From positions 47,150,558 to 47,214,557 of the forward strand of contig CM057826.1 of NCBI GenBank assembly GCA_030068075.1: a DNA stretch of 64,000 bases, given 5' to 3'. The notes below the pieces were generated by a model. That model searched no databases, was not told the DNA's origin, and saw nothing but the letters and a program-made list of their open reading frames with translations. The translations under genes and the position numbers were made by a program. Of this stretch, positions 32,431 to 44,180 are shown piece after piece. Numbering within the stretch: position 1 is the first letter of the stretch; each line of letters starts with the position of its first letter. Source of the stretch: Paguma larvata. Its lineage: Eukaryota > Chordata > Mammalia > Carnivora > Viverridae.

Positions 32431-32661
32431 GTTGATTTTTTTTAAACTTGATGGCATTGCATTTTTTATAAGGAGAAAAAGACATTGATGGATAGATTTA
32501 GAGTCCTACAGAAATGAGGTACTTAATAGAGAAGAGCATCATTGATTAATTTGCATTTTACATCTTGATTCTCGCAATTACCTATATCTACTATGACTAG
32601 TTTCCAAACCAAAAATTAGATCCTGTGGTCAAAGTGTTATTTGATTTGCGTATTTATTTTT

Positions 32662-32877
32662 TTTAATTTTTTAATGTTTTTATTTATTTTTGAGAGAGAG
32701 AGAAACGGAGTATGAGCAGGGGAGGGGCAGAGAAAGAGGGAGACACAGAATCCAAAGGAGGCTCCAGGCTCTGAACTGTCAGCACAGAGTCTGATATGGG
32801 CCTCAAACTCGTGAACCACGAGATTATGATCTGAGCTGAAGTTGGACACTTAACCGACTGAGCCACTCAGGTGGCCC
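32662..32877 (-). mobile_element. Felid-type tRNA-Lys SINE
   Basis: A full-length minus copy. Target-site duplication 'tgatttgcgtatttattttt' (32642-32661) against 'tgatttgtgaatttattttt' (32878-32897). Confidence 0.92.
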
Positions 32878-32939
32878 TGATTTGTGAATTTATTTTTAAT
32901 CAAGGTCTCATAAATGTTTAAAAATAAAATTATGTCCAC

Positions 32940-33180
32940 TTGTATAATGATACTTGATATTTATTGAGTAAATACTGTTTTTAGTTTTTACATGATTTTT
33001 CTCCTTTAATTTTTCCACAATCCTGTCAGGTAAGTATCAGGAATATGCTTACTCTACACATGAGGAAAATAAGGCTTAGAGAAGTTAAAAGACTTAATCA
33101 GAGTCAAAGCTTATAAATGACATTTGTCTTTCTGACTCACAAATCTGTTATTTTAATCACTATACTATGGTGGTTTCTGG
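32940..33180 (-). repeat. MIR, antisense
   Basis: 'gatatttattgagtaaatactg', 'ccacaatcctgtcaggtaagtatcagg' and 'tgaggaaaataaggcttagagaagttaaaag' give a complete reversed MIR. Confidence 0.72.
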
Positions 33181-34375
33181 TTCACGTTTGCATACACATG
33201 AGATATAATTTAGGAATCAACTGACTTACTGAAAATAATAGAACTACATGAAATTAGATAAATCTGGGATATGAGTTTACCGTCCCCATGACTGAAGATA
33301 TTTGATTACTTATTCTGATATACTGTGAGCTGGCGCCTGGTGGCAGGTCCTCCAAAGTCAGATTTAACTATGCTTAGGAGCCTTGATGCCATTTACGTCT
33401 ATTGTAATGGACTGACCCAGGTTGACATTTGAGCTTTCCAGTGTTCAGACTCTTTTATCCAAACCACAGTCTCCATTTGGTGGGTAATGGGCTTTGGAAG
33501 TGGTTGAATTCATGGAGGAGAATGGGTGACGGTGGCAAGGATGGGGCTAACCTATTGGAAGTCTTGTTTATGATTTTGGGACCATATTCCCCTTGAGGTC
33601 CTGGTGCTCTCTCATCAGAGCCTTGGTAACTTAATTGTTAAATGCATTTGGTCACCCTTTAAAAGACAACAGTTTCATCACATTACTTTTAGGCTGTTTC
33701 TTCTTGGTGACTGGATGTCTGGGCTGTGTCATAACAAGACCGATTGAAAAGAAAAAGGTTCGCAAAGCCAAGGCACATCCCCTACCCTCCAAATCAGATC
33801 ACATCCTTCATAAGATGTGCAAATCCTCTGCTTTTCTGGAGGTCAGAGCTGCTTCCTTGGAGTCGGTTGTACAGTTTTATGGCCTGTGCTGACCTCATGA
33901 TGTCACTTGGTCATCAGAGAAGATGCTAGGCATTAAGAAAGATTAGCTCCTAAGAAGCCTGACTAAGTACAGAGGGGCTATGGAGGAACCTAGAAACAGC
34001 TGTAGGGGGCCAAGGAAAGGAACTATGGAGGGTCTTCAGGCAGGATTTTGCCACTTGCAGTGAGGAAATCCTTCTTACTACACTTGGACAAGTGGACATG
34101 ATGGCTATTCAGAAGCCAGATGTTTGCACCTGAGCATGAGATCTGGTTCTGAGGCTCTGGACAAACCAACCAACCAACCAGAGAAGTAGCTGTGCTACCC
34201 AATAACCTGTTAAAAACATTTAATTAATGTGTACTTCCATTTTACCCCATTAAGTGTAGAGGTCTCATTGGTATACATCACATATGACATAGGCATATAA
34301 CACTAAGGGGTACCTCTGGTTCCAACAGTGCTGGGAATATTCTGCTTGTAGCCATGTTTATCATTTCCAAGGCAG
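33181..34375. other. Single-copy-looking DNA
   Basis: An 85-codon frame at 33635-33892 has a hydrophobic stretch (FITLLLGCFFLVTGCLGCVI) followed by a basic patch, but no homology I recognise. A short (CCAA)n run lies at 34167-34180. Confidence 0.35.
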
Positions 34376-34376
34376 G

Positions 34377-34589
34377 TTTTTTTAAAGATTTTTTTAAGTT
34401 TATTTATTTATTTTGGGGGTGGGGAGAAGCAGAGAGGGAGGGAGAGAGAGAGAATCCCAAGCAGGCTCTGCACCGTCAATGTCAGTGCAGAGCCCAACAT
34501 GGGGCTTGAACTCACAAACTGCAAGATCATAACCTGAACCCAAATCAAGAGTCAGATGCTTAATCAACCTTGCCACCCAGGCACTCCCT
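34377..34589 (-). mobile_element. Carnivore tRNA-Lys SINE, older
   Basis: A minus-strand copy with several changes in the head ('ccttgccacccaggcactccc'). No clear target-site duplication. Confidence 0.85.
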
Positions 34590-34689
34590 AATACTAATAC
34601 TAAAGAGAACTCCATCAGGCCCATTTCTCTAGAAAGTTTGGAGTTCTAGAGAGTAAGGAGAGAGACGTTTGTTTTGGTCAGGAGCACTG

Positions 34690-34860
34690 TCAGAAAAATG
34701 ATAGCCAATAGAAAGAACACTGAGTTGAGAGCCTGAATACCTGTGTTCTCAAACCCTGGCTCAGCTGTCATTTTGTGGAGGACAGTGGACAGATCCTAAC
34801 CCCCTATGGCTTCAGCTTCCTGCTCTAAATGTAAGATTTGGGTTAGCTAGCTCTTGCAGT
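34690..34860 (+). repeat. MIR
   Basis: 'aagaacactgagttgagagcctg', 'ctggctcagctgtcattttgtgg' and 'ggcttcagcttcctgctctaaatgtaag' follow sense MIR. Confidence 0.62.
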
Positions 34861-35384
34861 TTTCATGTGGCTTGAAGATACCAACTATCGATTTCTTTAG
34901 CCTCTTTATGATGTAATTAAATAACCCTTTCCAACCCCTCAACCACGGGGAAATGCTCTTTGAAAATATGTATTTATCCAGCCCTAACTCATAGAATCTC
35001 TGTGAGCTGGACTGAAAAGCCTCCAGAGGTCACAGGGAACCACTTTTGTGGATTAGCATCAATATAGAGATCCAGAGGCTGAAAAGAATTAGAGAAACAA
35101 CAAATAATAAAGTAGGCTGGACATAGTGAGACTTGAGTCATTTGTTGATAATAGATGAACCTTTCCCACACACCTTCATCTTTATGATAATTATATGTAC
35201 AGATAGTTATTTATTTATTTAATAAATGGAACTTGGCTGGAGTTGGTTGAAAACAAAGTTTGTTTAAAATATTTTGTAACCCTTGAAAATCATCCCCTAA
35301 ACAAAAACTGAGAAGCCACATGTGATATAGGCAGAGAAGGGGAGTGGTCTTGGTAAGCACTGCACTTAACAGGCAAACATATTT
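34861..35384. other. No gene or repeat recognised
   Basis: Two 60-codon minus frames (34989-35171 and 35211-35396) are not supported. Confidence 0.35.
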
Positions 35385-35400
35385 AAGAATCTTCAAATCA

Positions 35401-35641
35401 GGGGCTCCTGGATGGCTCAGTCAGTTAATCGTCCTTGACTCTTGATTTTGGCTCAGGTCATGACCTTGTGGTTTGTGAGATCAAGCACTGACAGTGCTGA
35501 GCCTGCTTGGAATTCTCTCTCTCTCTTCCTCTCTCTCTGCCCCTCCCCCACTTGTAGGCACATGCATGTGTTCTCTCTCTCTCTCTCAAAATAAATAATA
35601 AAAATAAACATTTTTAAAAATTTATAAAAGTTAAACAAGAA
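35401..35641 (+). mobile_element. Carnivore tRNA-Lys SINE
   Basis: A plus-strand copy with head 'ggggctcctggatggctcag'. Its B-box part is partly deleted ('gagatcaagcactgacag'). The A-rich tail carries repeated 'aaataaa'. The target-site duplication 'aagaatcttcaaatca' is perfect over 16 bases (35385-35400 and 35642-35657). Confidence 0.94.
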
Positions 35642-35949
35642 AAGAATCTTCAAATCAAATTAAAACCACTAAAAAAGGACTTAAGCTCTGCCTCCCTCCC
35701 AAACCACTGCTCCGTCTCTCCCCTATGTTTCCAGATGCTCTTCGGAAGAATAGGTGTGACATGTTACCTTTCTTTTAGTTTTGCCTTACTTTGTGTTCTG
35801 CCCCCAGGACTTCCTGACTTCTGTCACTTCTGGGCCATTTCAGTGTTGCAGCTTTGTGTCTCCTGTTCTCTGTCAGCCTTTATCCTACTTGCCCTCACAA
35901 AAGCCTCCAGTATTATTGGCAAAATTGCCTCCTAAGCCACTTCCCATCC

Positions 35950-36100
35950 CCTTTAAAAAATATTATTATTACCAAAAACATAATCTTGGTTCACTGTAGA
36001 AAATTTAGAAGCTGAAAGATAAGCAAAAAGAATTACAGAAATTACCCATAAGCCAATGACCCTGAGAGCCATTATTAAGATGCTATTGTGTTTCCTGGCA
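35950..36100 (-). repeat. Old LINE 3'-end text
   Basis: 'cactgtagaaaatttagaagc' and 'acagaaattacccataagccaatgacc' resemble the same old LINE tail type seen at 31180-31330. Confidence 0.35.
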
Positions 36101-36129
36101 TTTATGAGTGGAGAGAAGAGAGTGAGGAG

Positions 36130-36600
36130 AAAACAGTGCAAGATGAGGCTAGAGAGAGGGGTGTACCAGGTACAGGGCCTGGTCCATGTACTAGGGATTT
36201 TGGACTTTATTCTGAGTTCAATGAGAAGATGATGAGGGATTTTAGAAGGGTCAAGAGAAGATCATATATGTGTTTTAAAATTTTTTTTTGTAACTTTTTT
36301 TTTTAATTTATTTTTGAGAGACATAGAGACAGAGTGTGAGCAGGGGAAGGGCAGAGAGAGAGGGAGACACAGAATCCGAAGCAGGCTCCAGGCTCTGAGC
36401 CATCAGCACAGAGCCTGACGCGGGGCTCGAACTCACAGACCGCGAGATCATGACCTGAGCCGAAGTTGGCCGCTTAACCAACTGAGCCACCCAGGCGCCC
36501 CCGTATATGTGTTTTAGAAAGATTACTATGACTGCAGGTGGAGACCAGATTGAGGGCAAGAGACCAGTTAGGAAGCCATCCAGGACATAGCTCGGGCTTA
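36130..36600 (-). repeat. L2 fragment, antisense, split by a SINE
   Basis: 'gatgaggctagagagaggggtg', 'gggattttggactttattctgagttcaatgagaag' left of the SINE, and 'gtggagaccagattgagggcaagagaccagttaggaagcc' right of it, are consecutive reversed LINE2 text. Confidence 0.62.
36281..36502 (-). mobile_element. Young felid tRNA-Lys SINE
   Basis: A minus-strand copy close to the young consensus (reverse of 'gagttcgagccccgcgtc' intact; 'gccacccaggcgccccc' end). Target-site duplication 'tatatgtgtttta' at 36265-36277 and 36504-36516. Confidence 0.94.
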
Positions 36601-36604
36601 TTCT

Positions 36605-36900
36605 TAGCACCTCACCTTACATCATTTCCCTTTTCTGGAATATTCTTCTTTCTTGCTAGATCCATTCTAACTCTCCTCTTCTTTCAAGCACCTTGAAGTG
36701 ACCAGCTATTCAAACCCTTCTTGACTTCCCTCTTCCCCAAAGTTTTACTCAGTTCATGGGTCCACATTTTACCTACTGCTCCGTGGTGTATAACCCACAG
36801 TTGCACCAAACTGCAGCCGTCTTGTGGAGCTGAGCATAAAGCATTTCATCTCTGCTTCCCTATCATCATTACTTGCATTGTCTCTTGAAGGATCCTATCA
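36605..36900 (+). repeat. L2 fragment
   Basis: 'cccttttctggaatattcttc' and the following CT-rich text resemble the LINE2 3' part. Confidence 0.45.
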
Positions 36901-38075
36901 GATATGATAAATTTATTAATACTAAAATGGAAATTAAACTGACTCTATTAATTCTCCCAGGGTAACAGCTTTTCAGAAACTTCAAACCCATTGAAAGTGG
37001 AGAGATACTGAGCTGGCGAATACCAACAGTCAGGTTCTGTAGGAATTAACTAAAGGCAGATTCTGTTTCATTTGCATTCCCGCCCACTCCACCCTTCCTC
37101 AGACATCTTCCATTGCAATTGAATTGTAATAGACAAAATAAATTAACCTGAAAGAGTGCATCTTTAAGGGGGGGACTCCTGGCATTTTGCCAGATGGATA
37201 TGGAAAAACAATTTCCATAGGTGCTTTTTTAACAATCATGTAGCATATAAGGAAATTCAGTTCTAGCACTGAGTGTTGGGATATATATAAAGGACCATGA
37301 GACACATAATGCTTTTGGGAAGGAAAATGTTGCCATAAAGTCCAGCACATTTTTCTGGGGGATTTGAAATAGCATGTTAAAAAAGAGATCAAACTACTCT
37401 TTTGAGGAGAGGTGACCGGCAAAGGAGAGCATGCCAAACAGAAAAGACCTTCCACTCTTAAAGATATGTGAGGGCTGGAAATGTGCTGAAGGAGTCAGCA
37501 CCCACAAAACTTAGGGTGGTGCTAGAGAGTAGTGCTCAAAAAGGCAATCTTTATTTTTTTTTCTTTAGGCAACATAATTAAATGATAATAGTACCATGTA
37601 GCACAGTTTTATGAAGCAATAATCCAGTTCCCAAATGGGTAAACTATAAACCTGATGGCCAACTCATTTATCCCAATGAGGGAGCCCGATTATTGCAGGG
37701 GAAAGCAGGGGATCACCCATTATAATGATTTTGCTACATGAGCTCAAATAGGTCTAAGACACTTGATGTGGATTCTTACCCTGGGTAGAGAAGCTGAAGC
37801 TCTGACTCTAGGAGACAGGTGAAGGTAAGTGGGGTGGGTTGGGGCTAGGGGTGTGTTGGAGAGAGCTCAGGGAGGGTAAGACCTTGCAAAGGGAGTTAAA
37901 TGGTAGGAATCACTTGGCATGGGTGGGGTGAAATCAAGAAACTTACAGTTTTAGAAAAAATCAGACCACGATTCCTTACACTTCCTTGCTCAGAAAGCAA
38001 GAAACTATTTTCGAAGGAAAATGGAGAAGGAAAATGAACTATTAGTTTTGGGGCTCCAAAATGCCAGCATTTTTA
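36901..38075. other. Single-copy-looking DNA
   Basis: A 118-codon minus frame at 37099-37455 has no domain I recognise. 37820-37930 is G-rich ('gtggggtgggttggggctagggg'). Confidence 0.35.
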
Positions 38076-38079
38076 TCGA

Positions 38080-38245
38080 TCTTACCCCATTTCATCCTCC
38101 CTGCAACGCTGTGAAGTGAGAATTATCTTCTATATTCTGTAATTGAGGAAAATGAGGCTCAGAGAAGGTAAGTCGTTCTGAGGGACCCAGAACTCATGTT
38201 TTGAGGTCAAGATGCAGACCTGCTCCTTTGACTACTGTAGTTTGT
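38080..38245 (-). repeat. MIR, antisense
   Basis: 'cttaccccatttcatcctccctgcaacgctgtg' and 'tgaggaaaatgaggctcagagaaggtaag' are reversed MIR. Confidence 0.7.
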
Positions 38246-38639
38246 CTCACCAGGGCAGTTCCAGAGAAGAACCTCTGAAACCTGACCTGGATGGATGCTC
38301 TCCAGAGTACACTTAGTGATTCCTGATTACAAAATGTTCTTATACCCTGAGCGGTAAAGAAAGAATGCTGAACACATTTTTTTCTAATGGGATCTTTGGA
38401 GCCAGGAAGGCAGCCGCCCGTTCTTCACTGAGCCCAGATCTGTTCTCTTTGCTGGCCATTTACTTTCCCCTGCAAAGCACTTACTTTAGTCTGCCAAGAA
38501 CCCAGCAGTTTTCCAGGCACGTGATAAGACATCAATAAGTCTTGTGCAGTAAATAAATATACAAATAAATGAAATCATCATCCTCACATTTATCTCTGCA
38601 CGTAGAGAGAGCAGTATTCTGCTGTATTGCCATATTTTG

Positions 38640-38880
38640 GGCTAAGGTTCTTCACCTTACTACAGTCTGCTGTTATGTTCCCTTCCCCATCCCCCATTCC
38701 CTCCCCATCTTCCTAGAGCACTTATCCATACTCTCATGTCTCCAAGAACTCGTATACTATAGTCTTTGTTCTACTCTCCTTTTAGAGTAAAGCCATCTAA
38801 GGATATGGACTATGTCTTATCCTGTGTCTCCATAGCACCTACCACATCCTTCCATTAGAAAATTCTGGTGAACATTGGTC
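38640..38880 (+). repeat. L2 fragment
   Basis: 'aaagccatctaaggatatggactatgtcttatcc' followed by 'tctccatagcacctaccac' is typical of the LINE2 3' end. Confidence 0.55.
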
Positions 38881-38904
38881 GAATTGAAGAATCTAAGTGA
38901 ATTT

Positions 38905-39150
38905 AGGGAGGCCGAAAGTATAGTGGTTAAGAACATGGACTTCAGGAGAAACAAAACTTTTAGAAATCTGGCTTTATACTTGCTAGCATTGAAAGAAGTT
39001 ATTCTCTCTCTGAATGTCATCTTCCTCATGTGTAAAATGCAAATAACAATGGCACCTGCTTATAGGTTGGTGTAAAGGTTAAATGAAGCAGAACATAGGA
39101 AGCACTAAACACAGTGGTTGGCATATGCTCGATGCTCCAGTAAGTGGTAG
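38905..39150 (+). repeat. MIR
   Basis: 'tatagtggttaagaacatggacttcagg', 'cttcctcatgtgtaaaatgcaaataac' and 'cacagtggttggcatatgctcg' give a full sense MIR. Confidence 0.75.
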
Positions 39151-39517
39151 GGAACGGAAAAAGGGAATGTAGACAGCAAGGAAGGTGACCTCAGTTCTCT
39201 TATAAGAGAAAAGAGTGTGCCTAAGGAGGGGGAGGGTGCAGGGAATCACTTACCTAGATCCAACAGTGATAAACCCTGGAGGTGTGGATCACTGGCAAAA
39301 GCCACTTAGTCTTAAAATGTAATAGCTGTTGTTATTTGCTCTCTTCCCGTGACTTTGGGATGTTATTAGTCATCTGTGTTTTCTCTTCTTCATTTGGGGG
39401 TCATAAGTCTGACTCATACCTGGTGCATCTCTGCTGTTTTCAAGTCTGGGAAACTACAACCAATTGTTCCTCACAGTGATTAAGGAATCCCATCTAAGAA
39501 CATCTCTTCCCAACCAA

Positions 39518-39608
39518 AACAAAAAAACCCCAAATCCCCCCCCAAAACCCACCACCAACTAGCAAAAAAACAGAAACAAAACAAAACAAAACCAAAAAAC
39601 AAACAAGA
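39518..39608. repeat. A/C-rich low-complexity tract
   Basis: Irregular 'caaaa' and 'cccca' runs with almost no G or T over about 90 bases. Confidence 0.9.
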
Positions 39609-39654
39609 CGAGTGCACAAAAAAATCAAGACTTACTGAGTGCTTCCCATATAAC

Positions 39655-40140
39655 TAAGCATTTATTGATATGTACTATATTGGATTTTGTGAACAAAAGT
39701 GGGACATCCTACTGGGAAAAGCAGGAAATAAGGATATAAATAATGTATTTAATGTCAAATAAGTAGTACGAAGAGGAAAATAAAGTAAGGTGAGAAAATA
39801 GAAAGTGCTAAGAATACTGTTTTAGATAGTGGATTCAAGGGGAGGCCTCCTTGATCAGATGATATTTGAACAGAAACACAGGGTCTGGAGGGAGAGAGTT
39901 GCATCAATATCTGGAGGAAGGACACTCCAGATGGGGGAGGAGACAGCATTCCTTGAAAGCGTTCAACACGGCTGTTGTGATCAAGGAACTGCAAGAAGGC
40001 AAATCCCATTGAATTGGCATGATATCAGAAGAGAGTGACAAGAGATAGGATGGGGAGATACCCAGAAGCCAGATCATATGCGACCTTGTAGGTGGTATTG
40101 CCTTTATCCCCAGGCAAGAGCATTAGGAGATCCTACGTGC
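39655..40140 (-). repeat. L2 fragment, antisense
   Basis: 'gatgatatttgaacagaaac', 'gaaggacactccagatggggg', 'gcgttcaacacggctgttgtgatcaaggaactgc' and 'catatgcgaccttgtaggtgg' are reversed LINE2 text in order. Confidence 0.65.
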
Positions 40141-40730
40141 CACAATCACAGAAAGCATCAATTTATTAACAAAAACCACACAGGCCTCCCTCCATTCCTT
40201 GTGAATCATTCAGTGTGAACACATAGCAACCCAACTTGAAACAGCCACTCTTGCAACTAACACTGTTCAGGTCCCAGAGGAACACTTTCCCACATCTCTT
40301 GCCCTATGTCCTCAAAACAAACTGTCAACAATGTATCCAAATGCTATAAAGTTTTGAATGAAACTTTACTGCTGCTGACTTTATAAATAGACACAGATTT
40401 GGAGTGTGGCAAGGATTTGACTGGATGAAGTCTTTATGTTAAAGAAAAGACAAATTAATTTGATAAACTCTTCCTCTCAGATATCAAAAAACTTTTGTGT
40501 AATGAAGTGCAAAATTATTTTCCAGCCGTGTGAAGCATCTATTTTCTTGCTTCACCTCAAATTCCTGAATGTGCTTCTGAAACTATTCATGAACACGGTT
40601 GCATGGGGTGGCCAAGGAAGGTTTTGCTCTAGTAAGAAATTCATATTACTCTTAAATTTGTATCTATATTTTTATATATATCTAGTGGCAAAAAGTGTGA
40701 AGTGTAGTATGATTCTGAACCTTTATACTG
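40141..40730. other. Single-copy-looking DNA
   Basis: A 100-codon plus frame at 40436-40738 has a hydrophobic stretch but no recognised family. Confidence 0.35.
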
Positions 40731-41318
40731 GTGACTAGATAACCTTTCAAGCCAAATTTACAAATGGTTTCATTTTAATAATAATATTTAATAGATTTAA
40801 TTACTTTTTCAAAAAAGATTTCAGCTTTATTAAAATAATTTGATTTAAAATATTGACATTCATTAATATGATTAACCTTGCACCTTTTAATTTTAGTAGA
40901 TAACTTTGAATATTTCAGGATAAAAATAGCATTTTTACAAACATAAAAATTTATGTGTTTCGTTCTTTTTATTTACATTAATTAAATTTTTGATGAAAAT
41001 TTACTCAAATATTATGTACTTTGAATATAATTACCTTTTAAAACTTTAGACTCTTGCTATCAATAGTACATAATGATGTGAAAATCTTGATTATTATGAC
41101 ATAATTTTGTTAAAATTAAGAAAAGAAAAAGCTTGTGGAGAGATTGCATAATAATTCATAATTTATCCACATATTTACTTCTTATTCATCCAAACCACCA
41201 AATATATATAATAACAATTAAGTGGAATAGTTTTTGATATTTTGACAATTTTTAGGCATTTAAAAATCATAGATTTTTACTTTTAGTCATTTTAAGGGCC
41301 ATAGATTTACATGTATAT
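40731..41318. other. Very AT-rich stretch
   Basis: Almost 600 bases dominated by A and T, with many 'aataata', 'ttaat' and 'tatat' words. No open frame. It could be matrix-attachment-like DNA or a decayed LINE end. Confidence 0.45.
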
Positions 41319-41321
41319 ATT

Positions 41322-41539
41322 TTTAAAAAGTTTTTTTAATGATTACCTATTTTTGAGAGACATAGAGACATAGTGTGAGAAGGAGGGGGGCAGAGAGAGA
41401 GGGAGACACAGAATCTGAAGCAGGCTCCAGGCTCTGAGCTGTCAGCACAGAGCTGACACAGGACTCAAACCCATAAACCATGAGATCATGACCTGAGCTG
41501 AAGTCAGACACTTAACCAACAGAGCTACCCAGGAACCCC
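41322..41539 (-). mobile_element. Felid-type tRNA-Lys SINE
   Basis: A minus-strand copy. Target-site duplication 'gatttacatgtatat' (41304-41318) against 'gacttacatatatct' (41540-41554). Confidence 0.9.
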
Positions 41540-41744
41540 GACTTACATATATCTTTAGATCTCACCATTTTATGTATTTATCAAGTAGATAACAGAAAAA
41601 AATATTTTCAAAACACTTTATTATCTTGATTTAAAACTTAAAAATAAATTAAATATGGTATGTGGACTTTCATTTGAGTTCTTGCCCTGGAATGTTAGCA
41701 GAGACTGACCTATAAACTATGAACCTAACTCACATTCTTAAAAC

Positions 41745-41965
41745 GATTGCGGTGGCTCCCAGTGTGGAGCAGATAAAATTGGGGGCCAAGCACACTTGTT
41801 AGCAGACCAGGCTATTGCAGTGGTCCTGGAAGAGTGGTGGGGATAGAATTGGTGGATCTGTTTCTTTGAAGGTAGAGCCAAGATTTGCTTATGGATTGGT
41901 GTAGAATGTAATAGAGAAGATGCAAAAAGGACTCTAAGATTTTTGACCTGAGACACCAGCAAGTG
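41745..41965 (-). repeat. L2 fragment, antisense
   Basis: 'gaccaggctattgcagtggtcctgg', 'gaaggtagagccaagatttgcttatggattgg' and 'ctaagatttttgacctgagacacc' are reversed LINE2. Confidence 0.62.
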
Positions 41966-42085
41966 ACAGTGCTATTTAATTCTTGCCTTTTAGGATTGTT
42001 GTAAGGATTATTTAACTGAAATAATATATGTAAAATCTCTAGTACAGTGCCTAGTATCTAGTAGTGGCTCAATAAATGGTAGCTG
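41966..42085 (+). repeat. MIR 3' part
   Basis: 'taggattgttgtaaggattatttaac' and 'gtacagtgcctagtatctagtagtggctcaataaatgg' are the sense end of MIR. Confidence 0.6.
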
Positions 42086-42815
42086 TGAACATTGTAGTAT
42101 CATATTTGCTCATCTCTAGAGCCATGCAAGCTGCTGATGTTATATTGTGTGTGTGTGTTTTTTTCCCCAGAAAAAGAAATTGGTCAAGAAATGGAATGAC
42201 TTGGTCAAGGTTATATAGCTAATGAATTGAAAAAACCAGCTTAAAATTAGACATTTTGCTATGAAAGGAGCATGCAGAGAGCCTTTGAGGGCAGCTAGAC
42301 TGGGACAAGAGCTGGTGTTTGCCAAGTGTGGTTTGGGAACCTGGAATTTAAACTTTGGTTTAGGCCTATCCTGAGGGGGCTTTTTCTGTAGACCTACATC
42401 ATTGGAAACACCTCATAGAGGATATGTGTGGTTTCCTTTATTCACAGAACTATGTGTTAGACCTGTGGGGAAGAACTACAAGACATCTATCTGCTAATGC
42501 TCTGAGAAAGATCTAATAGTCTAAGTTTTTAAATCTTAGTTATTGGCATATCTCAACAATCTGTACAGTTCTTAGGTGTGATATATGATTTGGGGTGAAT
42601 ATGATTTGAAGTCATTCACATTTAGAGGGTGTTTGAAATGGAAAACCAGGGGGATTCATCTACTTTGACCCTAAACATAACCCTAAAGTAAAGGAATTGG
42701 ATCCCAAAGCTTACAGGTGGGAAATTTTTGAAGTATGTCCATATTCAAGTAGAGATCAAAGAAACTTAACCAAAAGAACACTGTACTGACAGTGACAACT
42801 GGATTGAATACAAGT
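42086..42815. other. No gene or repeat recognised
   Basis: Holds a short (GT)n run at 42147-42158; otherwise unremarkable. Confidence 0.35.
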
Positions 42816-42821
42816 TCTTTT

Positions 42822-43020
42822 TAAAAGCTTGTTTGTTTGTTTACTTTTGAGAGAGAGGCAGAGTGAGAAGCAGAGAGAGAGGGAGACAGAGAATCCCAAG
42901 CAAGCTCCATGCTGTCAGCGCAAGGTCCAATGCAGAGCTCAAACTCACTAACTGGATGTTCATGACCTCAGCCCAAATCAACAGTTGGATGCTTAACCAA
43001 CTGTGTCACCCAGGTTCCCT
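42822..43020 (-). mobile_element. Carnivore tRNA-Lys SINE, first of three
   Basis: A minus-strand copy ending 'gtcacccaggttccct'. It is more diverged than its neighbours, and no clear target-site duplication is visible. Confidence 0.87.
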
Positions 43021-43034
43021 GAAGGTTTATTTTA

Positions 43035-43247
43035 TTTTATTTAAAATTTTTTTTAATGTTTATTTATTTTTGAGAGAGACAGACAGAGCATGAGCAGAGG
43101 AGCAGTAGGGGTAGAGAGAGAGGGAGACAGAGACTCCGAAGCAGGCTTTAGGCTCTGAGCTGTCAGCACAGAGCCCGATGCAGGGCTCGAACTCACAAAC
43201 TGTGAGATCACGGCCCGAGCCAAAGTTGGTCATTCAACCGACTGAGT
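43035..43247 (-). mobile_element. Felid tRNA-Lys SINE, second of three, head-truncated
   Basis: A minus-strand copy that stops at 'ccgactgag', so the first bases of the tRNA-like head are missing. The target-site duplication is still present: 'gaaggtttatttta' (43021-43034) against 'gaaagtttatttta' (43248-43261). The truncation therefore happened during insertion. Confidence 0.92.
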
Positions 43248-43275
43248 GAAAGTTTATTTTAAAAGGACTGTTTTA

Positions 43276-43485
43276 GGGGTTCCTGGGTGGCTTGGTTGGT
43301 TGGGTATCCGACTTTGGCTCAAATCATGATCTTACTGTTCGTGAGTTCGAGCCTCATGTCAGGCTCTGTGCTGACAGCTTGGAGCCTGGAACCTTCTTCA
43401 GATTCTGTGTCTTTCTCTCTCTTTGCCCCTCCCCTGCTCGTGCCCTCTCTCTCTCCTTCAAAAATAAATAAACATTAAAAAAATA
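43276..43485 (+). mobile_element. Felid tRNA-Lys SINE, third of three
   Basis: A plus-strand copy starting 'ggggttcctgggtggcttgg'. Target-site duplication 'aaaaggactgtttt' (43261-43274) against 'aaaagggctatttt' (43486-43499). It lies head-to-head with the preceding copy, 28 bases apart. Confidence 0.93.
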
Positions 43486-43779
43486 AAAGGGCTATTTTGA
43501 AGGTTATGATTCTGATTTTGGAGGAACTGTGGTGATTGGGAGTGGAAGGAATCACATATAAAATTTCTTAAATAAAAACTTAAAGCCTTAAAAAAAAATA
43601 ACTTTGGTATCTGCAGGTGTGTTTTGGAAGAGGAGCAGGTAAAAATGCCTCTTCATGGAGACAGGGATCAGCAGCAGTTCTGAGTCTCTGGAAGTGGTGA
43701 GGCCAACTCATCAGGAAATCAGATGCTTTTCACTCTAAATCTAAGTCAGCTTAGATTACTGCTTTGTCCTTCTTGCATC

Positions 43780-44170
43780 TGTTAGTTTCAATGAGTTACA
43801 GCCATTTTATAGCATCTAATAGCAGCAGCACCCAGTGTCTATTGACTGTTGCATTCCAGACACCATTCTGGGCCCTTTACCCATATTACTTTTCCTTTAA
43901 TCTTCACAACTGCCTTGTGAGGGAAGTAGTATGCTTATTCCTAGTTCACAAGTTAGGAAACCGAGGCACACTCTGGTTAAATAACTTGCATAAGGTTACA
44001 CAGCTAAGTAGTAGCAGAGCCAGGGTTCAAACCTGAGCAGCAGAATTCACCTGGTTTCAAGTTAAACCTATTCATTTTATAGATCCTAAAACTGAAGCTC
44101 AGAGAGGTCAATCACCTTGCTGAGGATCACACAGCTAGTCAATGGCAGAACCTTAGCCCAAGTCTGTTTC
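43780..44170 (-). repeat. Two MIR copies in tandem, antisense
   Basis: Copy one (43780-44045) has 'gacaccattctgggccctttacc', 'cttcacaactgccttgtgaggg' and 'ggaaaccgaggcacactctggttaaataacttgc'. Copy two (44050-44170) repeats the core as 'aaaactgaagctcagagaggtcaatcaccttgc' and 'cacacagctagtcaatggcag'. Confidence 0.75.
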
Positions 44171-44180
44171 ACTGTCCTAG

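Noticed and set aside
33635..33929. 85-codon frame with a hydrophobic stretch and a basic patch
   Set aside because: Looks like a small membrane protein, but no homology is recognised, there is no exon or promoter context, and a second frame overlaps it.
42822..43485. Evenly sized repeats resembling an array
   Set aside because: Three SINEs with separate target-site duplications and mixed orientation; not a CRISPR or satellite array.
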